This document shows, one piece after another, positions 47,010 to 57,116 of a stretch of DNA of 64,000 nt. This DNA comes from an uncultured Eubacteriales bacterium. Its GTDB lineage: Bacteria > Bacillota > Clostridia > Lachnospirales > Lachnospiraceae. The stretch covers positions 33,210-97,209 of the forward strand of contig ONED01000005.1 of the NCBI GenBank assembly GCA_900316755.1, written 5' to 3'. A model generated the notes under the pieces. It was not told the DNA's origin. It did no database searches and was given only the letters and a program-made list of their open reading frames with translations. The translations under genes were made by a program, and so were the position numbers. Each line of letters starts with the position of its first letter. Within the stretch, counting starts at the first letter, position 1.

Positions 47010-47038
47010 ACGATACCATAAAAAAATGTGTACGTCAA
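47010..47038 (-). promoter_or_regulatory. Promoter of the AraC gene
   Basis: On the - strand: TTGACG (47033-47038), 17-nt spacer, TATCGT (47010-47015). The remaining gap to the divergent gene (47039-47240) contains TATAAT (47042) and TATACT (47065, 47090) but no clear -35, as expected for an activator-dependent promoter; no riboswitch was recognised in it. Confidence 0.55.
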
Positions 47039-47240
47039 TGGTATAATGGAATATTTTTCTTTGTTATACTAAAAACAAAATAGTAGTTATATACTTTGAT
47101 TTTTTTGGTGGATTCTCATTTCTCTGGAAAAAATTACCGCTTGATTCGTGCTTTATGTACATTTACATTCATTTTAGAGAGAAAATCTTCCAGAATCGCA
47201 ATAACAAAATAAAATATTAAAATGTTACAGAGGTGAAGGT

Positions 47241-49997
47241 ATGGGTATCAAAACGAAGAAAATGGGAGCGGTGTTGTTATCTGTGGTGATGGTCGCATGC
47301 AGTAGTTTTTTTACATCTGCTGTGGAAAGCAAGGATACAGAGGCACAAACGAAGGAAGAGAACGGCTCGGATATTTCTATTGACTGTGGCGAGGCGGCAT
47401 TGGGTACGATTGGTCAGAAACTTTCCTACGCATTTACGGTGGAGAAAGAGGGGCTTTATAATATTGAGATTACTTACAAGCCGCTTGATGGGACGGACCT
47501 GAATCCGGAAATCGCGGTACAAATCGACGGAGAATATCCCACTCCGGGATTGGAAAACACGAAATTACTCCGGTGGTTTGCAAATGCAACGAATGAGTGG
47601 AGCAAGGACGGAGCGGGGAACGAATTCTCTCCGGAACAGGTGGAAGTGCAGGATTGGTACACACAGACGTTGTTCGATGAAGACGGGATTGAGACAGAAC
47701 CTTACCGGGTTGCACTGACTGAGGGAGAACACAGAATCGAGATTGAGGCTCTGCAGGAATCGGTTTTGATACGGGAGATTGTACTTGCAGTTCCGGAGAA
47801 TCCGGAAGCATACGAAACCGTGCGGGAAGGACAAAAAAGTGCAAAAGCATATAGTGGAGAAGATATCGTAATTCAAGGAGAGGATGCCATCCTCAAGAGT
47901 TCCTCTTCCCTGACGGCAAAGTCAGACAATGTTTCTGCAAATGTAAATCCACAAAGCCCCTACAAAAATGTGATTAACTATATCGGCGGCGAGAACTGGA
48001 GCAAGGCAGATGAGATACTGACATGGAAATTTGAAGTAGAAGAGAGCGGGCTCTATGCACTGCATCTGCATTATAAGCAAAGTGGCGTTACAAACGGACG
48101 GGTATTCCGCTGGCTGAAGCTTGACGGAGAGACACCGTTTCAGGAAATGAAGGATATTGCATTCCAATATGACACGGCGTGGAAGTGGCTGACGTTGGGA
48201 GAAGACGGAAAACCGTATGAGTTTTATCTGGAAAAGGGAAGCCATACGCTGACACTGGGAGTGACCATTTCAGAAATGTCAGACTATTATAAGAGGCTGA
48301 ACAACATTGTGGATATGTTGGGAGATGAGTATCTGAAGATTTCCATGATTACCGGCGATTCACCGGACCCGGCGAGAGATTACGAACTTTTCAAGCAGAT
48401 TCCGGAGATGGAAGAAGTGTTTCTTACCTGTCTGGAAGAGATGGGGTCTCTTTCCGAAGACATGAAGCAGATGTCAGATACCAGCAGCACACAGTACGTG
48501 TCCACTATCAACAGTATGACGCGGGTGCTGAACCAGATGCTGGAGAGAAAATATCTGGCACATACATATAAGAATGACTTTTATAGTCAGTACTGTAGTC
48601 TCAGTTCGCTGCTTTATGACATGAAGCAGATGCCGCTTTCCATTGATGAGATGCGTTTCGCCTCACCGGAAGGCTCAGAGACGGTAGAAAAGAACGGCTC
48701 CGCATGGGAGACGCTGAAGTTTTGGGTTCAGGGCTTTTTCTCCTCTTTCCGCACGGATTACAACAGTGTGTCCGGGGAAAAGGAAGAGGCAGATTTGAAA
48801 ATCTGGGTGAATTGGGGCAGAGACCAGACCCAGGTACTAAATTCTATGATACAGGACTCTTTCACGGCTAAAACCGGTATCACCGTGAATTTACAGACAA
48901 CAGACGCCACCGTCATTCAGGGAATCCTGACAGACAATGCTCCGGATTTGGCGCTCCATGTTTCAAGGTCAGAACCGGTTAACTATGCGATGCGTGGTGC
49001 GGCCTATGATTTGTCCCGGTTTGAAGACTATGAGGAAGTGATTACCAGATTTAATGAGAGCGCGACGATTCCGTATCAATATAACGGTGGCAGCTATGCA
49101 CTGCCGGATACGCAGAATTTTTACATCATGTATTACCGAAAAGATATTCTGGACAGCATCGGGGTGGAAGTGCCAAAGACCTGGGAAGAATTTATTGAGG
49201 CGACCGCGATTATCCAGCGCAATAATATGAATGTATATCTGCCGTATACAAAGCTGGTAAATACGACCATGGTAAATACCGGAATCGGTGGATTAAATAT
49301 CTACTCTACGTTGTTAACGCAGAATCAGGTCAATGTATATAATGACGAAAAAAATCGCAATCAATTGGATTCCACCGGGGCGATTGAAGTGTTCAACTGG
49401 TGGACCGACATGTATACCAGATATGGACTGGCAGCGGAGCAGGATTTTTATAACCGGTTCCGCGTGGGTGTGACTCCCCTTGGAATCGCGCCTTATACGA
49501 CATATACGACATTCAGCCAGACCTCACCGGAAATCGAAGGGAAATGGGGAATTTCCGTTATACCGGGTGTAGAGCAGGAAGACGGCAGTATCGACCGCAG
49601 TTCTTCCGGTTCGGGAACAGGGTGCCTCATTTTACAGAACAGTGAGCACAAAGAGGAAGCATGGGAGTTCTTAAAATGGTGGACGGATGCAGATACACAG
49701 CTTCGCTACTCCAGAAATGTAGAATCCCTGCTCGGTCCGGTCGGCAGAGTGGCTACCGCCAATGTGGAAGCCTTCAGCAAATATTCCTGGAAATCAGGAG
49801 ACCGTGACATTCTCCTGGAACAGTGGGCACAGGTGGAAGAGATTCCGGAGGTTCCGGGCAGCTACTATCTGGCCAGGGCAGTAGACCAGGCATTCTGGGC
49901 AGCGGTAAATGGAGAAAATCCAAGTGAGGCACTGATTCGCTGGAGCAATGTTGCCAATGATGAAATTGCAAGAAAGATTAAAGAATACAGCAATTAG
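47241..49997 (+). CDS. Extracellular solute-binding protein fused to N-terminal carbohydrate-binding-like domains
   Basis: 918 residues. Signal peptide (MVACSS near residue 15-20, possibly a lipobox). Two beta-sandwich units resembling CBM35/CBM6-type modules follow: about 35-185 (AFTVEKEGLYNIEITYKPL) and about 205-350 (WKFEVEESGLYALHLHYKQSG). A helical stretch lies at about 370-500. The rest (from about 517, LKIWVNWGRDQTQVLNSM) is a family 1 sugar-binding protein with GSGTGCLILQNSEHKEEAWEFLKWW. Ordinary SBPs are 420-560 residues, so the N-terminal modules are an addition. It feeds the two permeases that follow. RBS gaggtgaagg. Confidence 0.82.
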   Translation: MGIKTKKMGAVLLSVVMVACSSFFTSAVESKDTEAQTKEENGSDISIDCGEAALGTIGQKLSYAFTVEKEGLYNIEITYKPLDGTDLNPEIAVQIDGEYPTPGLENTKLLRWFANATNEWSKDGAGNEFSPEQVEVQDWYTQTLFDEDGIETEPYRVALTEGEHRIEIEALQESVLIREIVLAVPENPEAYETVREGQKSAKAYSGEDIVIQGEDAILKSSSSLTAKSDNVSANVNPQSPYKNVINYIGGENWSKADEILTWKFEVEESGLYALHLHYKQSGVTNGRVFRWLKLDGETPFQEMKDIAFQYDTAWKWLTLGEDGKPYEFYLEKGSHTLTLGVTISEMSDYYKRLNNIVDMLGDEYLKISMITGDSPDPARDYELFKQIPEMEEVFLTCLEEMGSLSEDMKQMSDTSSTQYVSTINSMTRVLNQMLERKYLAHTYKNDFYSQYCSLSSLLYDMKQMPLSIDEMRFASPEGSETVEKNGSAWETLKFWVQGFFSSFRTDYNSVSGEKEEADLKIWVNWGRDQTQVLNSMIQDSFTAKTGITVNLQTTDATVIQGILTDNAPDLALHVSRSEPVNYAMRGAAYDLSRFEDYEEVITRFNESATIPYQYNGGSYALPDTQNFYIMYYRKDILDSIGVEVPKTWEEFIEATAIIQRNNMNVYLPYTKLVNTTMVNTGIGGLNIYSTLLTQNQVNVYNDEKNRNQLDSTGAIEVFNWWTDMYTRYGLAAEQDFYNRFRVGVTPLGIAPYTTYTTFSQTSPEIEGKWGISVIPGVEQEDGSIDRSSSGSGTGCLILQNSEHKEEAWEFLKWWTDADTQLRYSRNVESLLGPVGRVATANVEAFSKYSWKSGDRDILLEQWAQVEEIPEVPGSYYLARAVDQAFWAAVNGENPSEALIRWSNVANDEIARKIKEYSN

Positions 49998-50010
49998 GGA
50001 GGTATGAGGG

Positions 50011-50907
50011 ATGAAGAAATTAAGTACGGGAAAAAGTTCAAAAAGCGTTCAGGCATTACTCATGCTGGCTCCGTTCTTTGCGCTGTTTTTCTTATTTACC
50101 ATTTTGCCGGTAGTGAGTTCGGCAGTATTAAGCTTTACCTCATTTGATATGATTAACCCGATTAAATTTGTAGGGTTTGAGAATTATCTGAGGATGTTTG
50201 CAAGTGATGAGATTTTTCCGCTGGTATTTAAAAATACGTTAGTATTTGCTATCATCACGGGTCCTTTGGGATTTATCTTGTCATTTATACTTGCATGGTT
50301 TGTAAACGAGTTTCCGCCAAGACTCCGGGTGCTTTTGTCATTTATGTTTTATGCACCGGCGCTGGTCGGCAATGCCTTTTACATCTGGCAGGTCGCATTC
50401 AGCAGCGACAGCTACGGATATGTAAATAGTGCATTGTTGTCTCTGGGGATTATCACGGAGCCAATCTTGTGGCTGAAAGATGCAAAATACGTTTTGACGA
50501 TTATCATTATCGTGCAGTTATGGCAGAGTATGGGAATTTCCTTTCTCGCCAATATTGCAGGACTTCAAAACGTCAATGAAGAACTGTATGAGGCCGGTGT
50601 TCTGGACGGTATCCGAAACCGTTGGCAGGAGCTGTGGTACATTACATTGCCGTCCATGAAGAGCATGCTGCTATTCAGTGCAGTTATGGCGATTCAGGGA
50701 AGCTTCTCCGCAGGCGCCATTTGTACACAATTGGCAGGTTACCCCAGTGTAGAATACTCTGCAGATATGATTGTACAGTACATGGAAGACGTGGGTGCGG
50801 TCAAGTACGAGATGGGCTATGCATCCGCAATCGCAGTCGTACTGTTCTTGATGATGATTATAGCACGAACGTTGTTTATTAAAGTATTGAATACATCAGG
50901 GAAGTGA
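50011..50907 (+). CDS. Carbohydrate ABC transporter permease (MalF type)
   Basis: 298 residues with six transmembrane helices. The EAA loop is EELYEAGVLDGIRNRWQELWYITLP. N-terminal LMLAPFFALFFLFTILPVVSSAVLSF is typical of MalF-type sugar permeases. It is 13 bp after the solute-binding protein. No ATP-binding subunit follows, so a shared MsmX-type ATPase elsewhere is needed. Confidence 0.92.
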   Translation: MKKLSTGKSSKSVQALLMLAPFFALFFLFTILPVVSSAVLSFTSFDMINPIKFVGFENYLRMFASDEIFPLVFKNTLVFAIITGPLGFILSFILAWFVNEFPPRLRVLLSFMFYAPALVGNAFYIWQVAFSSDSYGYVNSALLSLGIITEPILWLKDAKYVLTIIIIVQLWQSMGISFLANIAGLQNVNEELYEAGVLDGIRNRWQELWYITLPSMKSMLLFSAVMAIQGSFSAGAICTQLAGYPSVEYSADMIVQYMEDVGAVKYEMGYASAIAVVLFLMMIIARTLFIKVLNTSGK

Positions 50908-50918
50908 GGATAGGACTT

Positions 50919-51785
50919 ATGAAGAAAAAAAATAGTCAGGTAAGACGATTTACCCGCTCAAAGGTCGGAACGTTTTTCTACTTTGCCTTTATCTTTCTTG
51001 CCGGTGCATTCACGGTTTTGCCGCTGATTTATTGTATCTGTACTTCATTTAAACCGCTCGACGAGCTATTGATTTTTCCGCCGCGGTTTTTGGTACATAA
51101 CCCGACACTGCAGAATTATAAAGTGTTGCCGGAACTGCTTTCCAACTTAAAGGTTCCGATTACGCGGTATATCTTTAACAGTTTATTTACAACCACCGTG
51201 GGTACACTCGCCAATGTAGTGGCAGCATCCATGGCGGCCTTTGTACTCTCGAAGTCGAATTTAAAATACAAAAATAAGATATTCATTGTGATTCAGTTTT
51301 CTTTGATGTTCAGTGCGTACACGTTGGCAATACCGAGATATCTGATTTATAAGTCACTGAATATTATGGATACTTATTGGATTTACATTTTGCCGGCAAT
51401 TCCATCGGCGACCAGTGTCTTCTTGATGAAACAGTACATGGACAGCTACATCCCGAAAGAAATGATAGAGTCGGCAGAGATAGACGGCGCCAGTTTTTGG
51501 GGAATGTATTGGAGAATTGCGGTACCCATGGTGAAACCGGCATTTATGACGACACTGTTGTTTGCATTCCGGGATCTCTGGTCGATGATTCCCTCGGGAA
51601 CCATCTTCAGTGAAGAATTGAAGACCCTTCCGATGATTGTCAATCAGATTACGGCAGGAGGAATCGCCCGCTCCGGAAGCGCCATGGCTGTCACAGTGAT
51701 TTTGATGATTCCGCCGATTCTCATATATCTGTGTACACAGTCAAATGTAATGGAAACCATGAACTCCGCAGGAATCAAAGGGTAG
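50919..51785 (+). CDS. Carbohydrate ABC transporter permease (MalG type)
   Basis: 288 residues, six transmembrane helices, EAA loop PKEMIESAEIDGASFWGMYWRIAVP and the MalG-type N-terminal YCICTSFKPLDELLIFPP. ATG 50919 follows gtgagga; a GTG at 50904 overlaps the previous stop and is less likely. Pairs with the preceding permease. Confidence 0.92.
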   Translation: MKKKNSQVRRFTRSKVGTFFYFAFIFLAGAFTVLPLIYCICTSFKPLDELLIFPPRFLVHNPTLQNYKVLPELLSNLKVPITRYIFNSLFTTTVGTLANVVAASMAAFVLSKSNLKYKNKIFIVIQFSLMFSAYTLAIPRYLIYKSLNIMDTYWIYILPAIPSATSVFLMKQYMDSYIPKEMIESAEIDGASFWGMYWRIAVPMVKPAFMTTLLFAFRDLWSMIPSGTIFSEELKTLPMIVNQITAGGIARSGSAMAVTVILMIPPILIYLCTQSNVMETMNSAGIKG

Positions 51786-51796
51786 GTGAGAAGGAT

Positions 51797-53920
51797 ATGA
51801 GATTAAAGAAAATAGTAGCGGCTGTTGCTGCAGTCATCCTTGTTTCAGGATATGTTTCCATAGATACAGCGGCGGAAACCGTCTCAACAAGCGACCGGGC
51901 TCCATATGCATCTTGCACCTATTGGACGGAGCTGTCCTCGGAAACTTCCCGGAAAGTGGTGTCTATGAAACCGCTTTATGAGGTAGACAGGGTAATCAAC
52001 TCCTCGGATATGAGTGCGGTCAATATGGCAGATATGGAAGATATCTATTGTTCGGCTGGCGGCTATATATACATTTTGGATTCTAAGATTCCGGCGATTG
52101 TGGTGCTGGATTCCGATTATAAATATGTAAGAACTATTACGGAACTCAAAAAAGCTGACGGAGAGAGCGTATCTTTCCAGGGAGCGACCGGACTTTTCGT
52201 CACACAGGAAGAACAGATTTATATCTGCGGCACGGAGTCTGCGTGTGTATGGGTCACGGATGAGACCGGTACGATTCTGGATGTATTGACGCTTCCAGAT
52301 TCGGATATTATTCCGGAGAACTTCAACTATGCGCCGATTAAGGTGGCGGTAGACGAAAAAGGGTATGTATATGTACTGAGTGACGGAAGTTATTACGGAG
52401 CAATTTTATACTCTCCAAATAATGAGTTCCTTGGATTTTACGGGGCCAACACAGTTGCTTCGACGGCATCTCAGGTATTTCAGAATATTTGGAATCGGTT
52501 GTTTGTCAACGATGTAAAAAAGGCGGCAAGTGTCAAATCCCTTCCGTATCAGTTTACCGATTTGGACGTAGGGAAGGACAATTTCATCTACACAGCCACC
52601 GGAATGACCACGGCGGATGCTACCGGTCAGATTAAGATTTTAAATCCGGCCGGGAAAGATGTCTCCGGCGCGGAAAACGTTAATTTTTCGGATACGGAAG
52701 TCATTCAATATGTGGAAAATATGTGGCTGCCTCAGGATTTAAGCGAGCTCGCGGCAGACGGAGATTTTATCTATGTGCTGGACAGCAAAAATGGAAAAAT
52801 TTATCTGTATGACATCGAAAGTAATCTGCTGGGAGCTTTCGGCGGAGGAACTACCTATGGAGATGTGCAGGGGACGTTCAAGAATCCCATCGCCATCGCG
52901 TTAAATGGGGAGGATGTTCTGGTTTGCGATAAGGCAAAGTGTTCCGTAACCGTGTATGGAATTACGGAGTATGGAGTCCTGGTAAAGGACTGTCAGTCCA
53001 AGATTCTAAATTCCAGATATGCGGAGGCAAAGGAAGGATGGGAAGAAGTCCTAAGACAGGACAGTAATTCTCAGCTTGCATACCGGGGACTTGGAAAGGC
53101 TTATTTTAGGGAGGGCGATTATCAGACTTCCATGGAATATGCAAAAATAGGAGCTGACAGAGAAACCTACAGTGAAAGTTACAAATATGTCCGAAAAGAG
53201 ATAATCAGTAAGAATTTCTTCTGGGCATTCCCACTTGTAATACTTTTGATTGGGCTTTTGGTAGGCAGTTTCTTCTATATAAAGAAGAAAGAAATTCAGC
53301 TCATTAAAAATGATGCGATTCGGCACTGGCTGTCCTCCCTGGTACACCCGTTTGACGCATTCCGGGCCATTCGTGAAAATGGAAAAGGCTCCGTTGCGCT
53401 TGGAACGGTTCTGGTTGCGGCATTGTATATCAGTTCCGTGTTAAAGTCCACAAAGGGTGGATTTATCTACACCTATTTTGATACAGCCAATTTTAATGCG
53501 CTGTTTGTACTGGTACAAACCGTGGGAATTGTATTACTGTGGACGGTTGTAAACTGGGCGGTCTGCACGTTGCTGAGTGGTATCGGTAAGATGAAACAGA
53601 TTTATATCGTGATTACATATAGCCTGACCCCTCTGATTATCAGCAATGTGTTATATCTGATTTTTACAAATGTGCTGTATGAAAATGAAGCGGAATTTCT
53701 GGGAATTATGGTAGCCATTTTCTGGATTTACACGTTATTTATGTTGATGGCGGGCTCTATTAAAATACATGATATCGGGTTTGGCAGATTTGCAGCGACC
53801 TCGCTCCTCACGGTGTTGGGAATCGGTATTGTGATTTTCCTTATATTTTTGTTATTCCTGTTGGTTCAACAGGTGGGAAGCTTTTTGTTGACTATTTTTT
53901 ATGAAATCATCTACCGATGA
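51797..53920 (+). CDS. NHL-propeller/TPR protein with C-terminal YIP1 membrane domain
   Basis: 707 residues. Signal peptide (IVAAVAAVILVSGYVSIDTAAA-like), then an extracellular beta propeller with NHL/YVTN-type blades (GYIYILDSKIPAIVVLDSDY, IKVAVDEKGYVYVLSDG, LAADGDFIYVLDSKNGKIYL) to about residue 390. A short TPR pair follows (RYAEAKEGWEEVL, AYRGLGKAYFREGDYQTSMEYAKIG), then a membrane helix near residue 475 and a YIP1 domain of about five helices. It lies between transporter genes in one operon, so it may recruit glycan or transporter parts at the membrane. No enzyme motif. The start is ATG 51797 after gagaagga. Confidence 0.78.
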   Translation: MRLKKIVAAVAAVILVSGYVSIDTAAETVSTSDRAPYASCTYWTELSSETSRKVVSMKPLYEVDRVINSSDMSAVNMADMEDIYCSAGGYIYILDSKIPAIVVLDSDYKYVRTITELKKADGESVSFQGATGLFVTQEEQIYICGTESACVWVTDETGTILDVLTLPDSDIIPENFNYAPIKVAVDEKGYVYVLSDGSYYGAILYSPNNEFLGFYGANTVASTASQVFQNIWNRLFVNDVKKAASVKSLPYQFTDLDVGKDNFIYTATGMTTADATGQIKILNPAGKDVSGAENVNFSDTEVIQYVENMWLPQDLSELAADGDFIYVLDSKNGKIYLYDIESNLLGAFGGGTTYGDVQGTFKNPIAIALNGEDVLVCDKAKCSVTVYGITEYGVLVKDCQSKILNSRYAEAKEGWEEVLRQDSNSQLAYRGLGKAYFREGDYQTSMEYAKIGADRETYSESYKYVRKEIISKNFFWAFPLVILLIGLLVGSFFYIKKKEIQLIKNDAIRHWLSSLVHPFDAFRAIRENGKGSVALGTVLVAALYISSVLKSTKGGFIYTYFDTANFNALFVLVQTVGIVLLWTVVNWAVCTLLSGIGKMKQIYIVITYSLTPLIISNVLYLIFTNVLYENEAEFLGIMVAIFWIYTLFMLMAGSIKIHDIGFGRFAATSLLTVLGIGIVIFLIFLLFLLVQQVGSFLLTIFYEIIYR

Positions 53921-53938
53921 CGATGAGGAGGCGAGAGA

Positions 53939-56191
53939 ATGATAAAACGAATTTTAGTTTTGGCGTTAAGCCTGGTAATCCTTTCGGGCTTGATTGTATG
54001 CGGTGTAAACCTCTTCAATGGTGATAGTGATTCAAAAGGATATCCGGCTTATCAAGAGACGGAAGTAAAAAAACTGGAAGACGGCATGATCTGCGAGAAT
54101 CAGCAGTTTGAATTGCAGTGGGACCAGAAAAATAAACGAGTCATCCTGTATGACAAGGAAACAAACACAAGATGGTGCAATACACCGGAAGAGGAACTGG
54201 ATAATAATCCCATCGAAAGTGGTGAGAAAACACACCCGCAGGTGGATTCCCCCATCTATGTGACGTACTTTGACAATGTAAATTTTGCGGAAAAGACGGC
54301 CTATGCAGCCACAGGAGCCATCAAAAACGGCAGTGTGTCTGCCGAAAAAACAGAAAAAGGACTTTCGGTGACTTACAATTTTGAGAAAGAACAGTTTTCC
54401 GTAACTGTGGAGTATACGCTGCAGGAAGATCATCTGCAGGTGTCGGTTGACACTTCCAAGATTACAGAGAGTGCAGACAATATCGTTACGGAAGTTTCGG
54501 TGGCGCCATTCTTCTGTTCCGTAAAGAACGATACACAGGACGCATACCTGTTCGTGCCGTCCGGTTCCGGAGCATTGATTTATTCTGATGTCAGAGTGTC
54601 AAGTGCAGTTACCACATCCGAGAAGGTCTATGGGCAGGATTACTCGGTAGATGATGCGGATGATTTTGTAAAGTATGAGTCCGTAAGACTTCCGGTTTAC
54701 GGAGCAGTCAATCAGAACCGAGGGGTATGTGCGATTATAGAAGAGGGTGCAGAGGGAGCCAATATTTGTACGGTCTCCAACAACACCGGCATGGGATATG
54801 CGGCTGTATATGCCAGCTTTATGACAAGGGGCTATGACTTAATTGATAGACCCAAAGGCTTTAGCTCTACTACAGTGAAAAACAAACTGTATTCCGAGCC
54901 GGTTACGAATCAGGTGTATTCCATTGGGTTCTATCCGTTTTATGGAGAGGATGCCTCCTATGTGGATATGGCAAATATCTATAGAAGCTATTTGGAAAAA
55001 GAATACGGATTCACCAAAGACGCTTCTCTGGCACAGGAAAACGCAGTGAACCTCAATCTGGTGGGAGCAGCGGAAGGCAGGGAATTCCTGTTTGGAGTCC
55101 CCTACAGCAAGCTGTATGCCACCACCACACTAAAGGAAGCGAAGGAAATGATAAACGAGGTTCGCGAGATTGCCGGAGATATCAACGTATCGCTACAGGG
55201 ATTTACAAAATCCGGTGTCAATACAGGAGAACCGGCAGGTGGAATTCAGATTGCATCGAAGCTGGGTTCTTATAAAGAATTGAAGCAGATGTACGACAGC
55301 TATGGGGACACAGACACCTCTCTGTTTTTGGATTTTGACAGTGTATGCTTCAATGAATCCGGTTCCGGAATCTCTACGTATTTTGGTTCGGCGGTAACGA
55401 CCAACGGAAAGCAGGCAACTCTCACGGTAAAATCCCAAGAGACGGGGATGCCGGATAGCAACCAGGAGAATTATAAACTGGTAAGCAGACAGAAACTGGA
55501 AACGCTGAATGCGAAGATTTTGAAGAAACTCACAAAGAAAGGAATTTCAGGAATCGGACTTTCTACTCTTTCCAAAATGGCATACGCAGATTACAGTGAC
55601 GAAAACTGTTATGTGGCACTTGGCATGGGAGAGCAGGTGAGGGCAATCTTCACAGCATACAAAGAAGCCGGTATTCCGGTTATGGGAAGCTCTGCAAATG
55701 CATATGCGGCTGTTTCTTCTGATTATATTGCTGATGTACCAACCACTTCTTCCAATTATGAAAGTTTCGATGTGGAAGTTCCGTTTTATGAGTTGGTATT
55801 CAAAGGATATATTCCCATGTCTGTCTCGGCGCTGAATCTTTCGCCGGATGCAGACAGGACACTCTTAAAAGCATTGGAAAGCGGAGTGGGACTTAGCTTT
55901 ACTGCTATAAAGCAGTATGATGAAGAGCTTGTCAACTCTTCGCGGCGGGATTTTTACGGAACGAATAAAGAAAATGTATTGTCCGAGCTGAAGCTTTTGA
56001 AAGAAGAAGGTGTGATTGACATCCTGAATGAATTAAAAGGAACCGGGATTGCCGGACACACGGTTGTCAATGCCTCCGTCAGAAAGACGGAATTTTCCAA
56101 TGGAATCACGATTTATGTCAATTATGGGGAAGATGCTTATACCGAAGGCGATATCACCGTATCCTCAAATCATTATTATGTAGAAAGGTAG
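53939..56191 (+). CDS. DUF5696 family extracellular protein
   Basis: 750 residues. N-terminal membrane segment/lipoprotein-like signal (LVILSGLIVCGVNLF). Residues about 45-330 are beta-rich (QFELQWDQKNKRVILYDKET, WCNTPEEE), followed by a region with TIM-barrel-like features (IYRSYLEKEYGF, SLFLDFDSVCFNESGSGIST, GIPVMGSSANAYAA). This fits DUF5696 proteins found beside sugar ABC operons. An unknown glycoside hydrolase activity is possible but not shown. It is 18 bp after the YIP1 gene and 10 bp before the next permease. Confidence 0.72.
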   Translation: MIKRILVLALSLVILSGLIVCGVNLFNGDSDSKGYPAYQETEVKKLEDGMICENQQFELQWDQKNKRVILYDKETNTRWCNTPEEELDNNPIESGEKTHPQVDSPIYVTYFDNVNFAEKTAYAATGAIKNGSVSAEKTEKGLSVTYNFEKEQFSVTVEYTLQEDHLQVSVDTSKITESADNIVTEVSVAPFFCSVKNDTQDAYLFVPSGSGALIYSDVRVSSAVTTSEKVYGQDYSVDDADDFVKYESVRLPVYGAVNQNRGVCAIIEEGAEGANICTVSNNTGMGYAAVYASFMTRGYDLIDRPKGFSSTTVKNKLYSEPVTNQVYSIGFYPFYGEDASYVDMANIYRSYLEKEYGFTKDASLAQENAVNLNLVGAAEGREFLFGVPYSKLYATTTLKEAKEMINEVREIAGDINVSLQGFTKSGVNTGEPAGGIQIASKLGSYKELKQMYDSYGDTDTSLFLDFDSVCFNESGSGISTYFGSAVTTNGKQATLTVKSQETGMPDSNQENYKLVSRQKLETLNAKILKKLTKKGISGIGLSTLSKMAYADYSDENCYVALGMGEQVRAIFTAYKEAGIPVMGSSANAYAAVSSDYIADVPTTSSNYESFDVEVPFYELVFKGYIPMSVSALNLSPDADRTLLKALESGVGLSFTAIKQYDEELVNSSRRDFYGTNKENVLSELKLLKEEGVIDILNELKGTGIAGHTVVNASVRKTEFSNGITIYVNYGEDAYTEGDITVSSNHYYVER

Positions 56192-56201
56192 GGAGTGAGA
56201 G

Positions 56202-57116
56202 ATGAAAAAGAAAAAAGCGCGCGGGCTGAATTCATACAGAGCCAAATATGGCTATATGTTTATTGCTCCATGGATTGTCGGATTGCTCCTTTTCTTTCTG
56301 ATTCCCATTGGGCAGTCTCTGTATTACGCATTTGCCGAAGTGAAGTTTTCGGAAAATGGGCTGTTGTCCACATTTGTGGGACTGAAGAATTTTAATTACA
56401 TTATCAATGAACATCCAAAGTATTTGGACAATATGGTAAAGTCCTTGACTACGATTGGATTTTCCCTGCCGGCAATTATTATTATCAGTCTGATTATTGC
56501 ATTGATTTTAAATACAAAGTTCAAGGGAAGAACGTTCTTCCGCGGATTGTATTTCCTGCCGGTTATTATCGCCAGTGGTGTGGTAATCGAGTTGCTCTTT
56601 GCAGTCAATAGTGAAGATATTGTATCTTCCGGGATGAATGAAGCGGTATCCAACAATATGATTGACTTTGGCAACGTTATTTTAAAATTAGGGATTCCAA
56701 GCCAGATTGCGGGGTATCTGTCAGCGGTGTTGAACAATATTTTTGATATTGTCTGGAACTGCGGCATACAGATTATCCTGTTTATCTCCGGAATGCAGAG
56801 TATTCCGGACCAACTATATGAGGTTGCAAAAGTAGAAGGGTGTACAAAATGGGAAGAATTCTGGTACATTACTCTGCCCATGCTTTCCAGGACGTTGATG
56901 CTGGTCATTGTGTTTACTATTGTGGAACTGCTTACTACAAAGACCAATGTGCTGATGGAACTGGTACTTGCAACCATCAACAATCTGGAATATGGTCCGG
57001 GAGCTGCAATGGCATGGTTCTACTTTATTATTATCGGAGTTGTTCTGGCAGCAGTGATGTTTTTACTTGACCGTGTATGGGTAAGGAGGTGGAGAGAAGA
57101 TGATTTCAAAAAGTAA
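56202..57116 (+). CDS. Sugar ABC transporter permease, second set (MalF type)
   Basis: 304 residues, six transmembrane helices; N-terminal YGYMFIAPWIVGLLLFFLIP and EAA loop PDQLYEVAKVEGCTKWEEFWYITLP. ATG 56202 with gggagtgag upstream. It overlaps the next permease by 17 bp. Partner SBP is encoded at 58101. Confidence 0.92.
   Translation: MKKKKARGLNSYRAKYGYMFIAPWIVGLLLFFLIPIGQSLYYAFAEVKFSENGLLSTFVGLKNFNYIINEHPKYLDNMVKSLTTIGFSLPAIIIISLIIALILNTKFKGRTFFRGLYFLPVIIASGVVIELLFAVNSEDIVSSGMNEAVSNNMIDFGNVILKLGIPSQIAGYLSAVLNNIFDIVWNCGIQIILFISGMQSIPDQLYEVAKVEGCTKWEEFWYITLPMLSRTLMLVIVFTIVELLTTKTNVLMELVLATINNLEYGPGAAMAWFYFIIIGVVLAAVMFLLDRVWVRRWREDDFKK

Noticed and set aside
46995-47240. Riboswitch in the 246-bp gap upstream of the first solute-binding protein.
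   Set aside because: The region is AT-rich with no recognisable aptamer core and no terminator; an activator-controlled promoter is the simpler reading.
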